This document shows, piece by piece, positions 24,823 to 36,149 of a stretch of DNA of 64,000 nt. The translations under genes and the position numbers were made by a program. The notes beneath the pieces were generated by a model that worked only from the letters and a program-made list of their open reading frames with translations, did no database searches and was not told where the DNA came from. Source of the stretch: Candidimonas sp. SYP-B2681 (GTDB lineage Bacteria > Pseudomonadota > Gammaproteobacteria > Burkholderiales > Burkholderiaceae_B); the NCBI RefSeq assembly GCF_003971065.1, contig NZ_RYDV01000002.1, positions 521,770-585,769 of the forward strand. Reading direction: 5' to 3'. The stretch's first letter is position 1. Each line of letters opens with the position of its first letter.

Positions 24823-26277
24823 CTAACCCAGCTTTTCCTTCAGCAAATCATTGACCTGTTGCGGATTCGCCTTGCCTTTGGCCGCCTTCATTACTTGGCC
24901 AACCAGAGAGTTGAAGGCTTTCTGCTTACCCGCTCGGAACTCCTCGACGATGGCAGGATGGGCAGCCAGAACGTCGTCGATCATGGCGCCGATGGCGCCG
25001 CTATCGCTGATCTGCTTCAAGCCCCGCCCGTCGATGATTGCATCGGGATCGCCGCCGTGTTCACCCTCCCACATCGCGGTGAAGACATCGCGCGCCATTT
25101 TGTTGGAGATCGTGCCGTCGATGATTCGAGCGACCAAGCCAGCAAGCGCAGGCGGCTGAATGGGGCTCTGCTCGATTTCGATTTCGTCCCGATTAAGTGC
25201 TGCCGAAAGTTCGCCCAGCACCCAGTTAGCCGCTAGTTTGGCCTGGCCCTGGGGCAGCTTGCTTGCCACTTCTTCGAAAAAGACAGAAATCGCTCGGCTG
25301 GTCGTCAGCTGCGCGGCATCGTAGCCGCTGAGCCCTAGGTCCTGTTCGAAACGCTGGCGTTTCTGGGCAGGAAGTTCGGGCATGGCGTCTTGTATGCGGC
25401 TTATCCATTCAGGTGCAATTACCAGAGGCGGAAGGTCGGGATCGGGAAAATAACGGTAATCGTGCGCGTCTTCTTTGCTACGCATGCTGCGGGTTTCGTC
25501 ACGTTCGGAATCGTACAGGCGTGTTTCCTGGACTACTTTGCCCCCGTCTTCGATCAGTTCGATCTGACGACGAACTTCATACTGAATCGCGCGTTCAAGA
25601 AACCGGAATGAATTCACATTCTTGACTTCACTGCGGGTGCCAAGTTCTTTTTGGCCTTTAGGGCGAACTGAAACGTTGGCGTCGATCCGGAACGATCCCT
25701 CTTGCATGTTGCCGTCGCAAATGCCCAACCAGACAACCAGCCCATGCAAGGCACGCGCATAGGCAACTGCCTCGGCGGCCGAGCGCATTTCGGGTTCAGA
25801 GACGATCTCGAGCAGTGGAGTTCCGGCCCGGTTCAGGTCAATGCCTGTTGATGATTCACCATGCGGGCCGACGAAATTTTCGTGCAGCGATTTGCCCGCA
25901 TCTTCTTCAAGATGGGCGCGGGTGAGGTTGATCGTTTTTTCTTCATCACCGACAAAAAAGCTAATCGTGCCGCCTTGCACCACCGGAATCTCGAACTGAC
26001 TGATTTGGTAATTTTTTGGCAGGTCGGGATAAAAGTAATTTTTGCGGGCAAAAATTGACCGCGGCGCGATATGGGCGCCCACAGCAAGGCCGAACTGGAT
26101 GGCGCGTTCGACAGCGCCTTTGTTCATGACCGGCAGGCTTCCGGGGAGAGCCATGTCGACTTCATTGGCCTGAGTGTTGGGCGCAGCGCCGAAGCACGTA
26201 CTGCTGTTAGAAAAGATCTTGGATTCGGTGGAAAGCTGTGTATGCGTTTCCAGTCCGATGACGATTTCCCATTCCAT
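24823..26277 (-). CDS. gatB: Aspartyl/glutamyl-tRNA amidotransferase subunit B
   Basis: 484 residues. GatB phosphorylates and amidates mischarged Glu-tRNA(Gln) or Asp-tRNA(Asn) using ammonia from GatA. Family marks: [15 protein letters not shown] at the N-terminus, [35 protein letters not shown], and the tRNA-binding C-terminal YqeY-like domain (about 330-484). The start ATG overlaps the gatA stop by one base (TAATG), giving coupled translation. Confidence 0.96.
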   Translation of the reverse strand: MEWEIVIGLETHTQLSTESKIFSNSSTCFGAAPNTQANEVDMALPGSLPVMNKGAVERAIQFGLAVGAHIAPRSIFARKNYFYPDLPKNYQISQFEIPVVQGGTISFFVGDEEKTINLTRAHLEEDAGKSLHENFVGPHGESSTGIDLNRAGTPLLEIVSEPEMRSAAEAVAYARALHGLVVWLGICDGNMQEGSFRIDANVSVRPKGQKELGTRSEVKNVNSFRFLERAIQYEVRRQIELIEDGGKVVQETRLYDSERDETRSMRSKEDAHDYRYFPDPDLPPLVIAPEWISRIQDAMPELPAQKRQRFEQDLGLSGYDAAQLTTSRAISVFFEEVASKLPQGQAKLAANWVLGELSAALNRDEIEIEQSPIQPPALAGLVARIIDGTISNKMARDVFTAMWEGEHGGDPDAIIDGRGLKQISDSGAIGAMIDDVLAAHPAIVEEFRAGKQKAFNSLVGQVMKAAKGKANPQQVNDLLKEKLG

Positions 26278-27809
26278 TATTGCTGTCCTGGTTTACGTTG
26301 GTGCCAGTCGGTAACTTGCTGGAAACGGTCGGCGATAGCCAACAGTTGCCCTTCATTGAAGTAGTTGCCGATAATTTGCAGGCCGATAGGCAAAGGGCGT
26401 GCGGGACTACCAAAACCGCAGGGGATTGACATGGCAGGCAGGCCGGCCAGACTCACGCCCAGCGTATAGACGTCGGCCAGCCAGTCGGCGGTCGGGTCTT
26501 CGCGATTATCGCCAATGTGCTTGGCCACGGTAGGCGTGACCGGTCCCATGATGACGTCGCACTGATTGGTGAACGCCTGCTGGAAGTCATTGACTATCAT
26601 GCGCCTGACGCGTTGCGCCTGCAAATAATAGGCGTCGTAATAACCGTGGGACAACACATAGGTACCCACCATGATGCGCCTGAGTACTTCCGGGCCAAAG
26701 CCTTCAGTGCGCGAGCGGCTGGTCATTTCAGCCAAGTCGTGATACTGGGCAGCCCGGTGACCATAGCGCACGCCATCGTAACGCGACAGATTGCTCGAGG
26801 CTTCGGCTGGAGCGATGACGTAATAGGTCGGTATGGACAATTCCGTGCGAGGTAGCGAAATACTGACCCGGACCGCGCCGAGCGACTCAAAGATTTTCAG
26901 GGCAGCTTCTACAGCATCGGCGACGTCGCTGGCCAGGCCAGCATTAAAAAATTCGGTGGGAACGCCTATGCGCAGACCTTGTAGCGGCAAGGCGCCGGAT
27001 GCATTTTGTACCTTGATGGCGCCTTCGAAATCGGCCCGCATGCGACCGGGAATATTCTGGGCGCCATCGCACGTTTCAAGGCTGGTCGAGTCGCGCGGAT
27101 CAAAGCCGCTCATGGTGTCCAGCAGATCGAGCAGGTCTCTGGCATGGCGAGCTATGGGGCCGGCCTGGTCCAGGCTGGAACCATAGGCGATCATGCCGTA
27201 GCGGGAAACCGTGCCATACGTAGGCTTGATGCCGCTTACGCCGCACAATGCAGCTGGCTGGCGCACAGACCCCCCTGTGTCGGTTCCTGTGGCGGCCAAA
27301 ACCAGCCCCGCCGCGACCGCGGCAGCTGACCCACCCGAAGAACCGCCTGGCACCGCTGAGTGATCCCAGGGATTTTTAGTAGGACCGAAAGCGGAATTCT
27401 CGTTCCCTGAGCCCATGGCAAATTCATCGCAATTGAGCTTGCCTATTGAGACTGTGCCCGCTTGCAATAGCTTCCCGACCACCGTTGCGTCGAACGGACT
27501 GACGTAGCTTCCAAGCATTTTGCTGGCAGCAGTGGTGCGCCAGCCCTGCGTGACGAATACATCTTTGTGTGCGATGGGTATGCCGGTAAGTGGCGTGGCC
27601 TGTCCGGCGTCCAGGAGTTTGTCGGCGGCTTGGGCTTGGGCCAGTGTCAGTTCAGGATCGATCTGCAGGAAGGCATTCAGGCCGGCATGCGCGTGTGCAG
27701 CGTCGAGAGCGCTGACGGCGACTTCACGGGCGCTAACCTTGCGCCCTTGCAGGGCGTTCCGTAACGCTGCAATGCTGTCGAATTCGGTGTGTAGTAGATT
27801 ACGTGACAT
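26277..27809 (-). CDS. gatA: Aspartyl/glutamyl-tRNA amidotransferase subunit A
   Basis: 510 residues, amidase-signature family. GatA hydrolyses glutamine to supply ammonia to GatB. The Ser-cisSer-Lys catalytic set is present: Lys in IPIAHKDVF, the Gly/Ser-rich [15 protein letters not shown] and the nucleophilic Ser of [13 protein letters not shown]. The chain is complete. It begins 3 bp after gatC and couples to gatB by a one-base overlap, so the three subunits are made together. Confidence 0.96.
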   Translation of the reverse strand: MSRNLLHTEFDSIAALRNALQGRKVSAREVAVSALDAAHAHAGLNAFLQIDPELTLAQAQAADKLLDAGQATPLTGIPIAHKDVFVTQGWRTTAASKMLGSYVSPFDATVVGKLLQAGTVSIGKLNCDEFAMGSGNENSAFGPTKNPWDHSAVPGGSSGGSAAAVAAGLVLAATGTDTGGSVRQPAALCGVSGIKPTYGTVSRYGMIAYGSSLDQAGPIARHARDLLDLLDTMSGFDPRDSTSLETCDGAQNIPGRMRADFEGAIKVQNASGALPLQGLRIGVPTEFFNAGLASDVADAVEAALKIFESLGAVRVSISLPRTELSIPTYYVIAPAEASSNLSRYDGVRYGHRAAQYHDLAEMTSRSRTEGFGPEVLRRIMVGTYVLSHGYYDAYYLQAQRVRRMIVNDFQQAFTNQCDVIMGPVTPTVAKHIGDNREDPTADWLADVYTLGVSLAGLPAMSIPCGFGSPARPLPIGLQIIGNYFNEGQLLAIADRFQQVTDWHQRKPGQQ

Positions 27810-27812
27810 GTA

Positions 27813-28121
27813 TTACTCGATAACCGTGGGCACAAGGAACAATCCATCAACCTCGGCAGGGGAGTTGGCCATCAATGCCTGGCGTTGGACGGCCGTATTG
27901 GTCGTTGTGGCGACGTCGGGACGCAGTCGCAACATGATATCCTGATGCGCTGAAAGCGGATGAGCCATGGGCTCGACACCGCTAGTGTCGACGGCTTGCA
28001 ATTGCTGAATCAGGCTCAGCATTCCGTCCAGATCTTTCTGGGCGTGCAACGTTTCTTCAGACGAGAGTTCAATGCGTGCGAGCCGTGCGATACGGGCCAC
28101 ATCTTGCGGGGAAATTGCCAT
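27813..28121 (-). CDS. gatC: Aspartyl/glutamyl-tRNA amidotransferase subunit C
   Basis: 102 residues, typical GatC size. It is the small belt subunit that stabilises the GatA-GatB complex. The pattern DVARIARLARIELSSEE, then LSLIQQLQAVDTSGVEPMAH and LRPDV, is diagnostic. It is the first gene of gatCAB and is divergent from mreB across a 223-bp region. Confidence 0.94.
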   Translation of the reverse strand: MAISPQDVARIARLARIELSSEETLHAQKDLDGMLSLIQQLQAVDTSGVEPMAHPLSAHQDIMLRLRPDVATTTNTAVQRQALMANSPAEVDGLFLVPTVIE

Positions 28122-28214
28122 TAGTGTCTTAAGTAGTAAAGGATACGGGCCGAAATGTTTCCGCTTGCAACGGTTACGGAGAGCGGTAAGTTACAGAACA
28201 TAATATGCTGTTAT

Positions 28215-28241
28215 TTGACCTTATCAAGATTGAATTATAAG
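28215..28241 (+). promoter_or_regulatory. Candidate mreB promoter
   Basis: TTGACC (28215-28220) and TATAAG (28236-28241) are separated by 15 bp, slightly short of ideal. They lie 104 bp before mreB in an AT-rich divergent region shared with gatC. Confidence 0.35.
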
Positions 28242-28338
28242 TTATCATTGTTGGTTTAATTCATCAGCCAACTTATTGCTCCCGCTTTAGCGGTAGAGCT
28301 TTTCTGAATTAAAACTTTTTCAATTCTGATTTCACTGA

Positions 28339-29388
<1,050 letters not shown>

Positions 29389-29463
29389 GTTCGGTTCCGT
29401 AAAGGCCGGGTAAATGCACATTCGTGTGCGCTCGGCAGCTCAAGGCGCAAGCGCGACAATTCC

Positions 29464-30354
29464 ATGCAAGACAATGGCACGATCAGGCTATTCAAACGCG
29501 GTCCGACCGCTGAGTTTCGCCTGTTCGTGCTGGTCGTGTTGGCATTGAGCCTGCTTATTGTCGACTCGCGCTGGCGCATCCTCGATCCCGCAAGGCAAGC
29601 CATCTCGGTAGTGCTCTATCCTTTCCAGCGCTTGATGCTTGCACCCCGGGACGCCGTGGAACATTTCAACAGTTGGACTGACGCGGCGGCGTTGGCACGA
29701 ACAGAAAAAGAAGCACTGCAGCGGCAACGCATTGAACTGGCCCAGATTTCTACGCACGCAGCACAGCTGGCCGCTGAAAACGAGCAATTGCGTCGCCTTC
29801 TTAATGTGGCGGACCTGGTTACCCAGCCGTCGGTGGCCGTCGAAGTGTTTTACGAGCCCCCCAATGCATTCTCCCATCACCTTGTGTTTAATAAAGGCTC
29901 ATCCAGCGGAATTCGCCCCGGCATGCCCATTATTGACGAAGGTGGGATCGTTGGGCAGATCGTCCGTGTTACCCCGTTTACTTCCGAGGCGGCGTTATTG
30001 ACGGATGACAAGGTGTCGATACCCGTACAGGTGCTGCGTAACGGGCTGCGCCTTATCGCTTTCGGTGGCAACGTATCGGGCAAGGTCGAAGTTCGCTATC
30101 TGACGGCCGATGTCGATCTTGAGCCTGGCGATACTCTGGTCACCAGCGGCATCGGTGGCTTGTTTCCGGCTGGTTTGTCGGTGGCGAAAGTCGATCGCGT
30201 TGAACGGGACCCGACTTCAGGCTTCGCGCTGGCCGTGGCTACTCCGCTATCGCACCCGGAGAGGCACCGCCATTTCCTGGTGTTGCGCGTCGATGTCTCC
30301 GATCCGGAAACCAACACAGAGGGGCTGCCGAATGGTTCGCAAGCCGGAAAATAG
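29464..30354 (+). CDS. mreC: Rod-shape protein MreC
   Basis: 296 residues. A short cytoplasmic start is followed by one membrane helix (about 18-38), a periplasmic coiled coil (about 70-115, AEQ/LRR-rich, ending ENEQLRRLLNV) and a beta-rich C-terminal domain (YEPPNAFSHHLVFNKGSSSG, EGGIVGQIV, LVTSGIGGLFPAGLSVAKV). MreC links MreB to PBP2 and activates it. It follows mreB by 75 bp and overlaps mreD. Confidence 0.94.
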   Translation: MQDNGTIRLFKRGPTAEFRLFVLVVLALSLLIVDSRWRILDPARQAISVVLYPFQRLMLAPRDAVEHFNSWTDAAALARTEKEALQRQRIELAQISTHAAQLAAENEQLRRLLNVADLVTQPSVAVEVFYEPPNAFSHHLVFNKGSSSGIRPGMPIIDEGGIVGQIVRVTPFTSEAALLTDDKVSIPVQVLRNGLRLIAFGGNVSGKVEVRYLTADVDLEPGDTLVTSGIGGLFPAGLSVAKVDRVERDPTSGFALAVATPLSHPERHRHFLVLRVDVSDPETNTEGLPNGSQAGK

Positions 30355-30910
30355 CAGCCCAATAGCGACGGCTGGACGCTCCTCGCTGAGTTCGCTCCAA
30401 CCTATCGACAGTTCGCCGTTCAAGCGGCCGTCCAGCCCTATATTCATTTGGGTGACGCTCTTGCTTGTATGGCTTATTTCCCTTTTGCCTTGGCGCTTAT
30501 GGCAACCGGGACCCGATCTGCTGCTTTTGGTGATTGCGTTCTGGTGTATGAACGAGCCGCTCCGAATCAACATGCTGGTCGCGTTTTGTTTCGGACTTTT
30601 GATGGATGTTCATGACGGCGGTTTGCTCGGCGAACAGGCGCTGACTTATACGCTGGTGGCTTACGGTGCACTCCAACTGAGTCGCAGGTTACAGCGATTT
30701 AATTCCATCGTTCAGGCGATCCATATGCTGCCGATCATTATCCTCGCCGAGGGGGTGGCGGGACTAAGCCACGCCTGGCTCGCCGGCGAATGGACCGGCT
30801 GGCATTGGCTATGGTCCGGCTTGTTCACGGCCGCGCTGTGGCCGCTGGCCGACGTGTTGCTGCATATGCCGCAGCGGCGTCTGGACGAAACGGAGTCCGG
30901 ATCGGCGTAG
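30332..30910 (+). CDS. mreD: Rod-shape protein MreD
   Basis: 192 residues from the ATG at 30332, which overlaps the mreC end by 23 bases and has GAGGGG 7 nt upstream. It starts MVRKPENSSPIATAG with about 35 polar residues before the first of some five membrane helices (FIWVTLLLVWLISLLPWRLW onward); DVHDGGLLGEQALTYTLVAY is the conserved central part. MreD is an inner-membrane partner of MreC. The polar N-terminal tail is longer than in E. coli MreD. A longer frame open from 30110 runs inside mreC and is rejected. Confidence 0.92.
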   Translation: MVRKPENSSPIATAGRSSLSSLQPIDSSPFKRPSSPIFIWVTLLLVWLISLLPWRLWQPGPDLLLLVIAFWCMNEPLRINMLVAFCFGLLMDVHDGGLLGEQALTYTLVAYGALQLSRRLQRFNSIVQAIHMLPIIILAEGVAGLSHAWLAGEWTGWHWLWSGLFTAALWPLADVLLHMPQRRLDETESGSA

Positions 30911-30937
30911 CGCAGGCTACGTCGCAACTGGTTTCCT

Positions 30938-33004
30938 ATGTTCGAGTTCAAGAAAACTACCCATAATCAAAAGCGCCGCATCCTCATCCGCGTGTGGGTT
31001 GCTGGTGTTTTGGCTTTACTATTCTTTGGAGGTCTGGTCGGACGGCTCTGGTATCTGCAGGTGGTTCGATATGAAGGCCTGGCGGCGCGGGCTGACCAGA
31101 ACCGCATCGCGGTGGTTCCGATACCTCCGCGGCGGGGCGAAATCGTCGATCGTAATGGTGTGGTGCTTGCCCGGAACTATCGCGATTACACACTTTCGGT
31201 CGTGCCGGCCAATATTGGCACCGACATGAAAAAAATGCTGGACTCGCTCGGGCAACTGGTCTACCTGAGTCCCAACGATCGACGCCGCTTTTTCCAGCAC
31301 ATTAACCAGAATGGCCGGTACACCCCGGTGTTGTTGCGCAACAATCTGAACGAGACTGAAGCAAGCTGGTTCGCTGCCCATTCGTTTAAATTTCCCGGTG
31401 TTGAACTCAGCGCGCGCTGGGTGCGCGAATACCCTCAAGGCGAATCGGCCGCACACGTACTTGGCTATGTGGGCAGAATTTCGGAAGGCGATCTTGCCAT
31501 GCTGGAAGAAAAGGGCCAGCTGGGAAATTACCGCGGCAGCAGCACTATCGGGAAGAAAGGCATTGAGAAAACCTGGGAAGAAGCCTTGCACGGGCGAACC
31601 GGGGTAGAGGAGGTCGAAGTAACCGCTTCGGGGCGCCCTGTACGGACTCTGAGCCGAATTGATCCCGTGCCTGGCGCCAACCTGGTACTCTCCATCGATA
31701 TCGGCTTGCAAAAAGAAGCGGAAAAGCAGTTCGACGGCCGGCGCGGAGCCCTGGTGGCGATAGAGCCTAAAACCGGCGATGTGCTCGCGTTTGTGTCAGC
31801 TCCATCCTTTGATCCTAATCTTTTTATCGACGGCATTGATGTTGAAAATTGGCGCAAGCTTAACGAATCGCCTAATCACCCTTTGATCAATCGGCCGCTT
31901 TACGGTACCTATCCTATTGGCTCGACTTACAAGCCGTTTGTTGGCCTAGCCGCCTTGGAACTGGGCAAACGCACCGCGACACAACGAATCGCCGACCCGG
32001 GTTACTTTGAGTTTGGCGGCCAGCGTTTTCGCAATGCCGGCGGTGCGGTGTATGGGCCCACGGATCTGCACCGGGCGATTGTGGTGTCGTCGGACACCTA
32101 CTTTTTCTCGCTGGGGCCGGAAATTGGAGTGAACGCCTTGCATGACTTTAGCAAGCAATTCGGTTTCGGACAAATTACCGGCATCGACCTCGAAGGTGAG
32201 CGCCGTGGTGTCTTGCCTTCGACCGAATGGAAGCGCCTCGCCTATAAAAAACCTGCACAACAGCGGTGGTACGCAGGAGAAACGGTCTCTGTGGCGGTGG
32301 GTCAGGGATATAACTCCTTCACCTTGCTTCAATTGGCACAAGCGACGTCCGTGCTGGCTAACGATGGCGTATACATGAAACCGCATTTGGTCAGCCTGGT
32401 TCAGAATCCCCAAAGCGGGCTCGCAACTCGGACCGTGACCAAGCCGTCATACACCATCCCATTGAAACCGGAAAACCTCAACGTAATACGCAACGCTATG
32501 GTTGATGTAATGCGCAAAGGAACTGCGCGTCGGGCATTCGTTGGAGCGCCATATCAAGCGGCCGGAAAGACGGGGACCGCGCAGGTATATAGCTTGAAGG
32601 GTGCAAAGTATAATGCCGGGACAGTGGATGAACGATTGCGGGACCATGCCTTGTTCATGGCTTACGCACCAATGGAAAATCCTCAGATTGCTGTGGCCCT
32701 GATCGTCGAAAATGGCGGCTGGGGAGCCACCGTTGCCGCTCCCCTGGCGCGTAAGGTCTTTGATTACTGGCTCTCGGCAGAACGGCTTGCAAGCGATCAG
32801 TATGCAAAACTTGTTCCCGTAGCCGGACCCGAACCTGTTCCCATCGAAGGCGAAGAAGAGGGCGCCAGTGGCGAATCCATGGACGCCATCGCACAGCCCG
32901 AAGACCTTCCTGAACCCACTGAAGAAGAGGACATGCCCGAACCGGACACGGTACCGCTCCCGTCGTCATCCGGGCTGCGGGTGAACTCACGGAGCGATCA
33001 ATGA
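30938..33004 (+). CDS. mrdA: Penicillin-binding protein 2 (elongation transpeptidase)
   Basis: 688 residues. One N-terminal membrane helix (about 15-38) is followed by the pedestal domain and a class B transpeptidase domain. Active-site motifs are visible: STYK (SxxK, in PIGSTYKPFVGLAAL), SSDTYFFS (SxN-type region), and KTGTAQ (KTG). It cross-links peptidoglycan during rod elongation with RodA, whose gene overlaps by 4 bases. The C-terminus carries about 50 extra residues rich in Glu, Asp and Pro (EGEEEGASGES through PEPDTVPLP), longer and more acidic than in E. coli PBP2. Confidence 0.95.
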   Translation: MFEFKKTTHNQKRRILIRVWVAGVLALLFFGGLVGRLWYLQVVRYEGLAARADQNRIAVVPIPPRRGEIVDRNGVVLARNYRDYTLSVVPANIGTDMKKMLDSLGQLVYLSPNDRRRFFQHINQNGRYTPVLLRNNLNETEASWFAAHSFKFPGVELSARWVREYPQGESAAHVLGYVGRISEGDLAMLEEKGQLGNYRGSSTIGKKGIEKTWEEALHGRTGVEEVEVTASGRPVRTLSRIDPVPGANLVLSIDIGLQKEAEKQFDGRRGALVAIEPKTGDVLAFVSAPSFDPNLFIDGIDVENWRKLNESPNHPLINRPLYGTYPIGSTYKPFVGLAALELGKRTATQRIADPGYFEFGGQRFRNAGGAVYGPTDLHRAIVVSSDTYFFSLGPEIGVNALHDFSKQFGFGQITGIDLEGERRGVLPSTEWKRLAYKKPAQQRWYAGETVSVAVGQGYNSFTLLQLAQATSVLANDGVYMKPHLVSLVQNPQSGLATRTVTKPSYTIPLKPENLNVIRNAMVDVMRKGTARRAFVGAPYQAAGKTGTAQVYSLKGAKYNAGTVDERLRDHALFMAYAPMENPQIAVALIVENGGWGATVAAPLARKVFDYWLSAERLASDQYAKLVPVAGPEPVPIEGEEEGASGESMDAIAQPEDLPEPTEEEDMPEPDTVPLPSSSGLRVNSRSDQ

Positions 33005-34137
33005 AGCGCGTCGTGCAGTGGACGATCAAGGCTCTGACAGCCTTTGACTGGCCCTTATTCGCATTGTTGATCCTGATGGCGGTCCTGGGTCTCGTGGTCA
33101 TGCATTCTGCTGTCGGAGGAACCGATTGGCGTTTTGCCGACCAATTGCGGAACTTCATGATCGCATTTGTTTTTATGTGGATCGCGGCCATGATTCCACC
33201 CCCTACGCTGATGCGGCTAGCACCCTATTTCTACGTAATCGGCGTGGTGTTACTGCTGGGCGTGGAATTTTTTGGCGAAACCAGTAAAGGCGCTACACGA
33301 TGGCTCAACCTGGGTGTGGCCCGGATCCAGCCATCGGAAATGTTGAAAATTTCGGTACCGCTGATGTTGGCTTGGTATTTTCATCGAAACCAGGGCAGTC
33401 TGCGTATCCTGGACTTCTTCGTAGCTGGTGTATTGCTTGCGGTTCCTTTTACTCTTATTGTGATGCAGCCCGATCTGGGTACTGCGCTGCTGGTTTTCGT
33501 GTCCGGATTCTGTGTCATCTATTTCGGCGGCCTGTCGTTCAAGCTACTGGTTCCGATCGCGGTGCTGGTGGTCGCAGGAGTGTGCACTCTGGTCTACTTC
33601 GAGGGCCATATTTGCCGGCCAGATGTCGATTGGGTCGTGCTGCATGAATATCAAAAGTACAGAGTCTGCACATTGCTTGACCCCAGCTCAGACCCTCTGG
33701 GGAAGGGCTTCCATACGATACAGTCGATGATTGCAGTAGGTTCGGGCGGGGTATACGGCAAGGGCTATATGCTAGGCACGCAATCACATCTCGACTTTAT
33801 ACCAGAGCGCACAACCGACTTCATTTTCGCGGTATTCGCCGAAGAATTCGGCTTGTATGGCGGCATCATGCTTCTGGTTCTGTATGCCTTGCTCGTCGTT
33901 CGAGGCTTGGCGATCGCTGCCCGCGCCCATACGCAGTTCGGCCGCTTACTGGCCGGCTCCATGTCCATGATGTTCTTTATTTATGTTTTCGTGAACGTGG
34001 GCATGGTGACCGGCATTCTTCCCGTAGTAGGTGTTCCTTTGCCGTTCATGAGCTATGGTGGAACGGCTTTACTTACCTTGGGCGCGGCTTGCGGCATACT
34101 GATGAGCATCAGCCGCTACCGTCCCGTCCGGCAATAA
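33001..34137 (+). CDS. rodA: Peptidoglycan glycosyltransferase RodA
   Basis: 378 residues, SEDS family with ten membrane helices. RodA polymerises lipid II glycan strands for elongation together with PBP2. Conserved parts: MHSAVGGTDWRFADQLRNF, GATRWLNLGVARIQPSEMLK, MQPDLGTALLVF, SHLDFIPERTTDFIFAVFAE and PLPFMSYGGTALL. The ATG overlaps the mrdA stop (ATGA). A periplasmic loop around residues 200-230 contains several Cys and Asp residues. It ends the mre operon, 30 bp from convergent mutY. Confidence 0.95.
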   Translation: MKRVVQWTIKALTAFDWPLFALLILMAVLGLVVMHSAVGGTDWRFADQLRNFMIAFVFMWIAAMIPPPTLMRLAPYFYVIGVVLLLGVEFFGETSKGATRWLNLGVARIQPSEMLKISVPLMLAWYFHRNQGSLRILDFFVAGVLLAVPFTLIVMQPDLGTALLVFVSGFCVIYFGGLSFKLLVPIAVLVVAGVCTLVYFEGHICRPDVDWVVLHEYQKYRVCTLLDPSSDPLGKGFHTIQSMIAVGSGGVYGKGYMLGTQSHLDFIPERTTDFIFAVFAEEFGLYGGIMLLVLYALLVVRGLAIAARAHTQFGRLLAGSMSMMFFIYVFVNVGMVTGILPVVGVPLPFMSYGGTALLTLGAACGILMSISRYRPVRQ

Positions 34138-34167
34138 GCCGCTCGAGTACGGCCGGACATGCCGTTT

Positions 34168-35241
34168 CTAAAGATCAAACAGGCCGCTAAGAATCTTCTT
34201 GACGGGGGCAGGAAGAGCCGTTGATGGAAGGTGTTCGATTGGTACCCAAGCCTGTCGCGGCCCGGGTTCCGCGACAGAGCTGGCGTCGCATTGCACATAC
34301 CATGGCTCTATATGTAGTTTGAAGTGGCTGAACACATGCAATAAGCCCGCCATCTTCTGCGACCGTTTGTAGCTTTGACCCCAATTACTACATGCAGTAT
34401 GCAGTGCGCTGGCGTCGTCGTATTTTGGCAGGCTCCACAAGCCCCCCCATATGCCGGGCGATACTTGCCGCTCAAGCAGGATGCTTTCGTGTTGCTGAAG
34501 AATCAACATCGTGCACTCACGTTCCGGAGGCGTCTTTTTGGGTTTTGGTGTGGGAAGCTCATGCTGCACGGAATGTTCGTGCGCATAACATGATTCCTGC
34601 AAGGGGCACCTGGCGCAATCGGGCCTTGTGCGCGTGCAGCAGTCAGACCCCAGATCCATTAAACCTTGCGTATAGGCAGCCATGTCGAGCGACGAATCTG
34701 CCGCCGCTAAGGCGTCACCAGCCGTCTGCCATAACACTTGTTCGGTCAGCCGTTGACTGCTGATACCGTAAATTCCAAAGTAACGCGTAAAGACTCGTTT
34801 GACGTTGCCGTCCATGATGGGACTACGTTCACCATAGGAGAACGCCGCGATAGCTGCAGCAGTAGAGCGCCCGATGCCTGGCAAGGTGGCTATTTGTTCG
34901 CTCGATGTCGGGAATGCTCCTTCCCATTCGGCGACGAGCTGCCGCGCGCAGCGGTGCAGGTTGCGAGCACGCGCGTAGTATCCCAGGCCAGCCCAATAGG
35001 GCATGACTTCGTCCTGTTCTGCCGCCGCCAACGACGCGATATCGGGAAATCGCGATAAAAACCGCTCGTAATAGCCCATGACTGTGGCGACCTGAGTCTG
35101 TTGCAGCATGATCTCTGAAAGCCAAATCTTATAGGGGTCATGCGTGCCTTGCCACGGCAGATGGTGACGCCCGTGGTCCTTTTGCCAGTTGACAATCCGG
35201 CTGGCAAAAAAGGGCAACTGCGCTGCGGAATTCAGGACCAT
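34168..35241 (-). CDS. mutY: A/G-specific adenine glycosylase
   Basis: 357 residues, close to E. coli MutY (350). It removes adenine mispaired with 8-oxoguanine. Catalytic Glu is in LSEIMLQQTQVATV, the helix-hairpin-helix in LPGIGRSTAAAIAAF, catalytic Asp in IMDGNVKRV, and the four-Cys iron-sulfur loop in CTRTRPDCARCPLQESC. The C-terminal NUDIX-like domain (about 230-357) recognises 8-oxoG. It overlaps ftsX by one base and so shares the ftsEX transcript. Confidence 0.95.
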   Translation of the reverse strand: MVLNSAAQLPFFASRIVNWQKDHGRHHLPWQGTHDPYKIWLSEIMLQQTQVATVMGYYERFLSRFPDIASLAAAEQDEVMPYWAGLGYYARARNLHRCARQLVAEWEGAFPTSSEQIATLPGIGRSTAAAIAAFSYGERSPIMDGNVKRVFTRYFGIYGISSQRLTEQVLWQTAGDALAAADSSLDMAAYTQGLMDLGSDCCTRTRPDCARCPLQESCYAHEHSVQHELPTPKPKKTPPERECTMLILQQHESILLERQVSPGIWGGLWSLPKYDDASALHTACSNWGQSYKRSQKMAGLLHVFSHFKLHIEPWYVQCDASSVAEPGPRQAWVPIEHLPSTALPAPVKKILSGLFDL

Positions 35242-36149
35242 CAGAAGCGGGTATTACGGGTAACAGACCAGCGGGCCGATAGGGCGGCCAAGATCGCAAC
35301 CACCACGACCGCCAGCAATAGGCTGAGGCTTTCAGGAAGGTGCAATACCACCTGTGTGCCGTAGCTGTTGGCCAGACGCGCCAACGCCGCATTCAATGGA
35401 TTCAAAGCGAGGGCAGAAAAGGCAATTGCCACCAAGCTGGCGATGATACCGGTCAGGGCACCCAAATATAAGAAAGGGCGTCGTACAAACGATTCTGTCG
35501 CACCGACCAATCGCGCTACGCCGATTTCTTCGCGTTGGGTCAGCGCTTGCATGCGAACGGTGTTGAAAACCGTCGCCAAAACCACCAGCGCGACGCCTAC
35601 CGCCAATAGCCAAAGACCGATACGCACAAAGCCCAGGATTGCCTCCAGCCGCCGTACCCATTCGCTGTCCAGCTGCACAGAGTCAACATTTTCCAGTTGG
35701 CGCCATTCTTGGGCGAGAGAGCTGGCCTGTCTGGAGAGTTCGGGGCTTTCGGGCAACGTGACAACGACCGCGTCGGGCAAGGGGTTAGTGGACAGTACCG
35801 ATAGCGCATCTGCCCAAGCGGGATTTGCCTTCAGTGTTTTCATCGCTTGGTCTCGGGCTACGATGCGTACGCGCAGGACATCGCTCCGGTAATCTTCCTG
35901 CACAGTCTTGGCCAACTGCGTGGCCTTCTCAGGTGCCGACCCAGGGGCCAGGAAAAGGGTGACTTCCGGCGACACGGGTATCTGTCTGACCACCGGCTGC
36001 GCCGATACCAGCACCGAAGCGGCAATAATCGGGATCGCCAGGCTCAGGCTTATGACCAGAATGTTCGACAAGGAAGAGAATGGCTGTGACCAAAGCCGGC
36101 GCAGGGCAACCAGGCAGGCATAACGGTGTTGTCGCAACCAGCGGCTCAT
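35241..36149 (-). CDS. ftsX: Cell-division protein FtsX
   Basis: 302 residues with four membrane helices: one near the N-terminus (about 20-45), then three in the C-terminal half with the ABC3/FtsX pattern TREEIGVARLVGATESFVRRPFLY-like (RMQALTQREEIGVARLVGA). The periplasmic loop (about 50-165) activates cell-wall hydrolases during division. Four-base overlap with ftsE shows they are made together. Confidence 0.93.
   Translation of the reverse strand: MSRWLRQHRYACLVALRRLWSQPFSSLSNILVISLSLAIPIIAASVLVSAQPVVRQIPVSPEVTLFLAPGSAPEKATQLAKTVQEDYRSDVLRVRIVARDQAMKTLKANPAWADALSVLSTNPLPDAVVVTLPESPELSRQASSLAQEWRQLENVDSVQLDSEWVRRLEAILGFVRIGLWLLAVGVALVVLATVFNTVRMQALTQREEIGVARLVGATESFVRRPFLYLGALTGIIASLVAIAFSALALNPLNAALARLANSYGTQVVLHLPESLSLLLAVVVVAILAALSARWSVTRNTRF

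Noticed and set aside
24586..24826. Short overlapping frames on both strands between pyrE and gatB
   Set aside because: No ribosome-binding site or family match; the plus frame runs through the gatB terminator.
30110..30331. Extension of MreD back into mreC
   Set aside because: It is an out-of-frame reading of mreC; the ATG at 30332 has GAGGGG upstream and begins a normal MreD.
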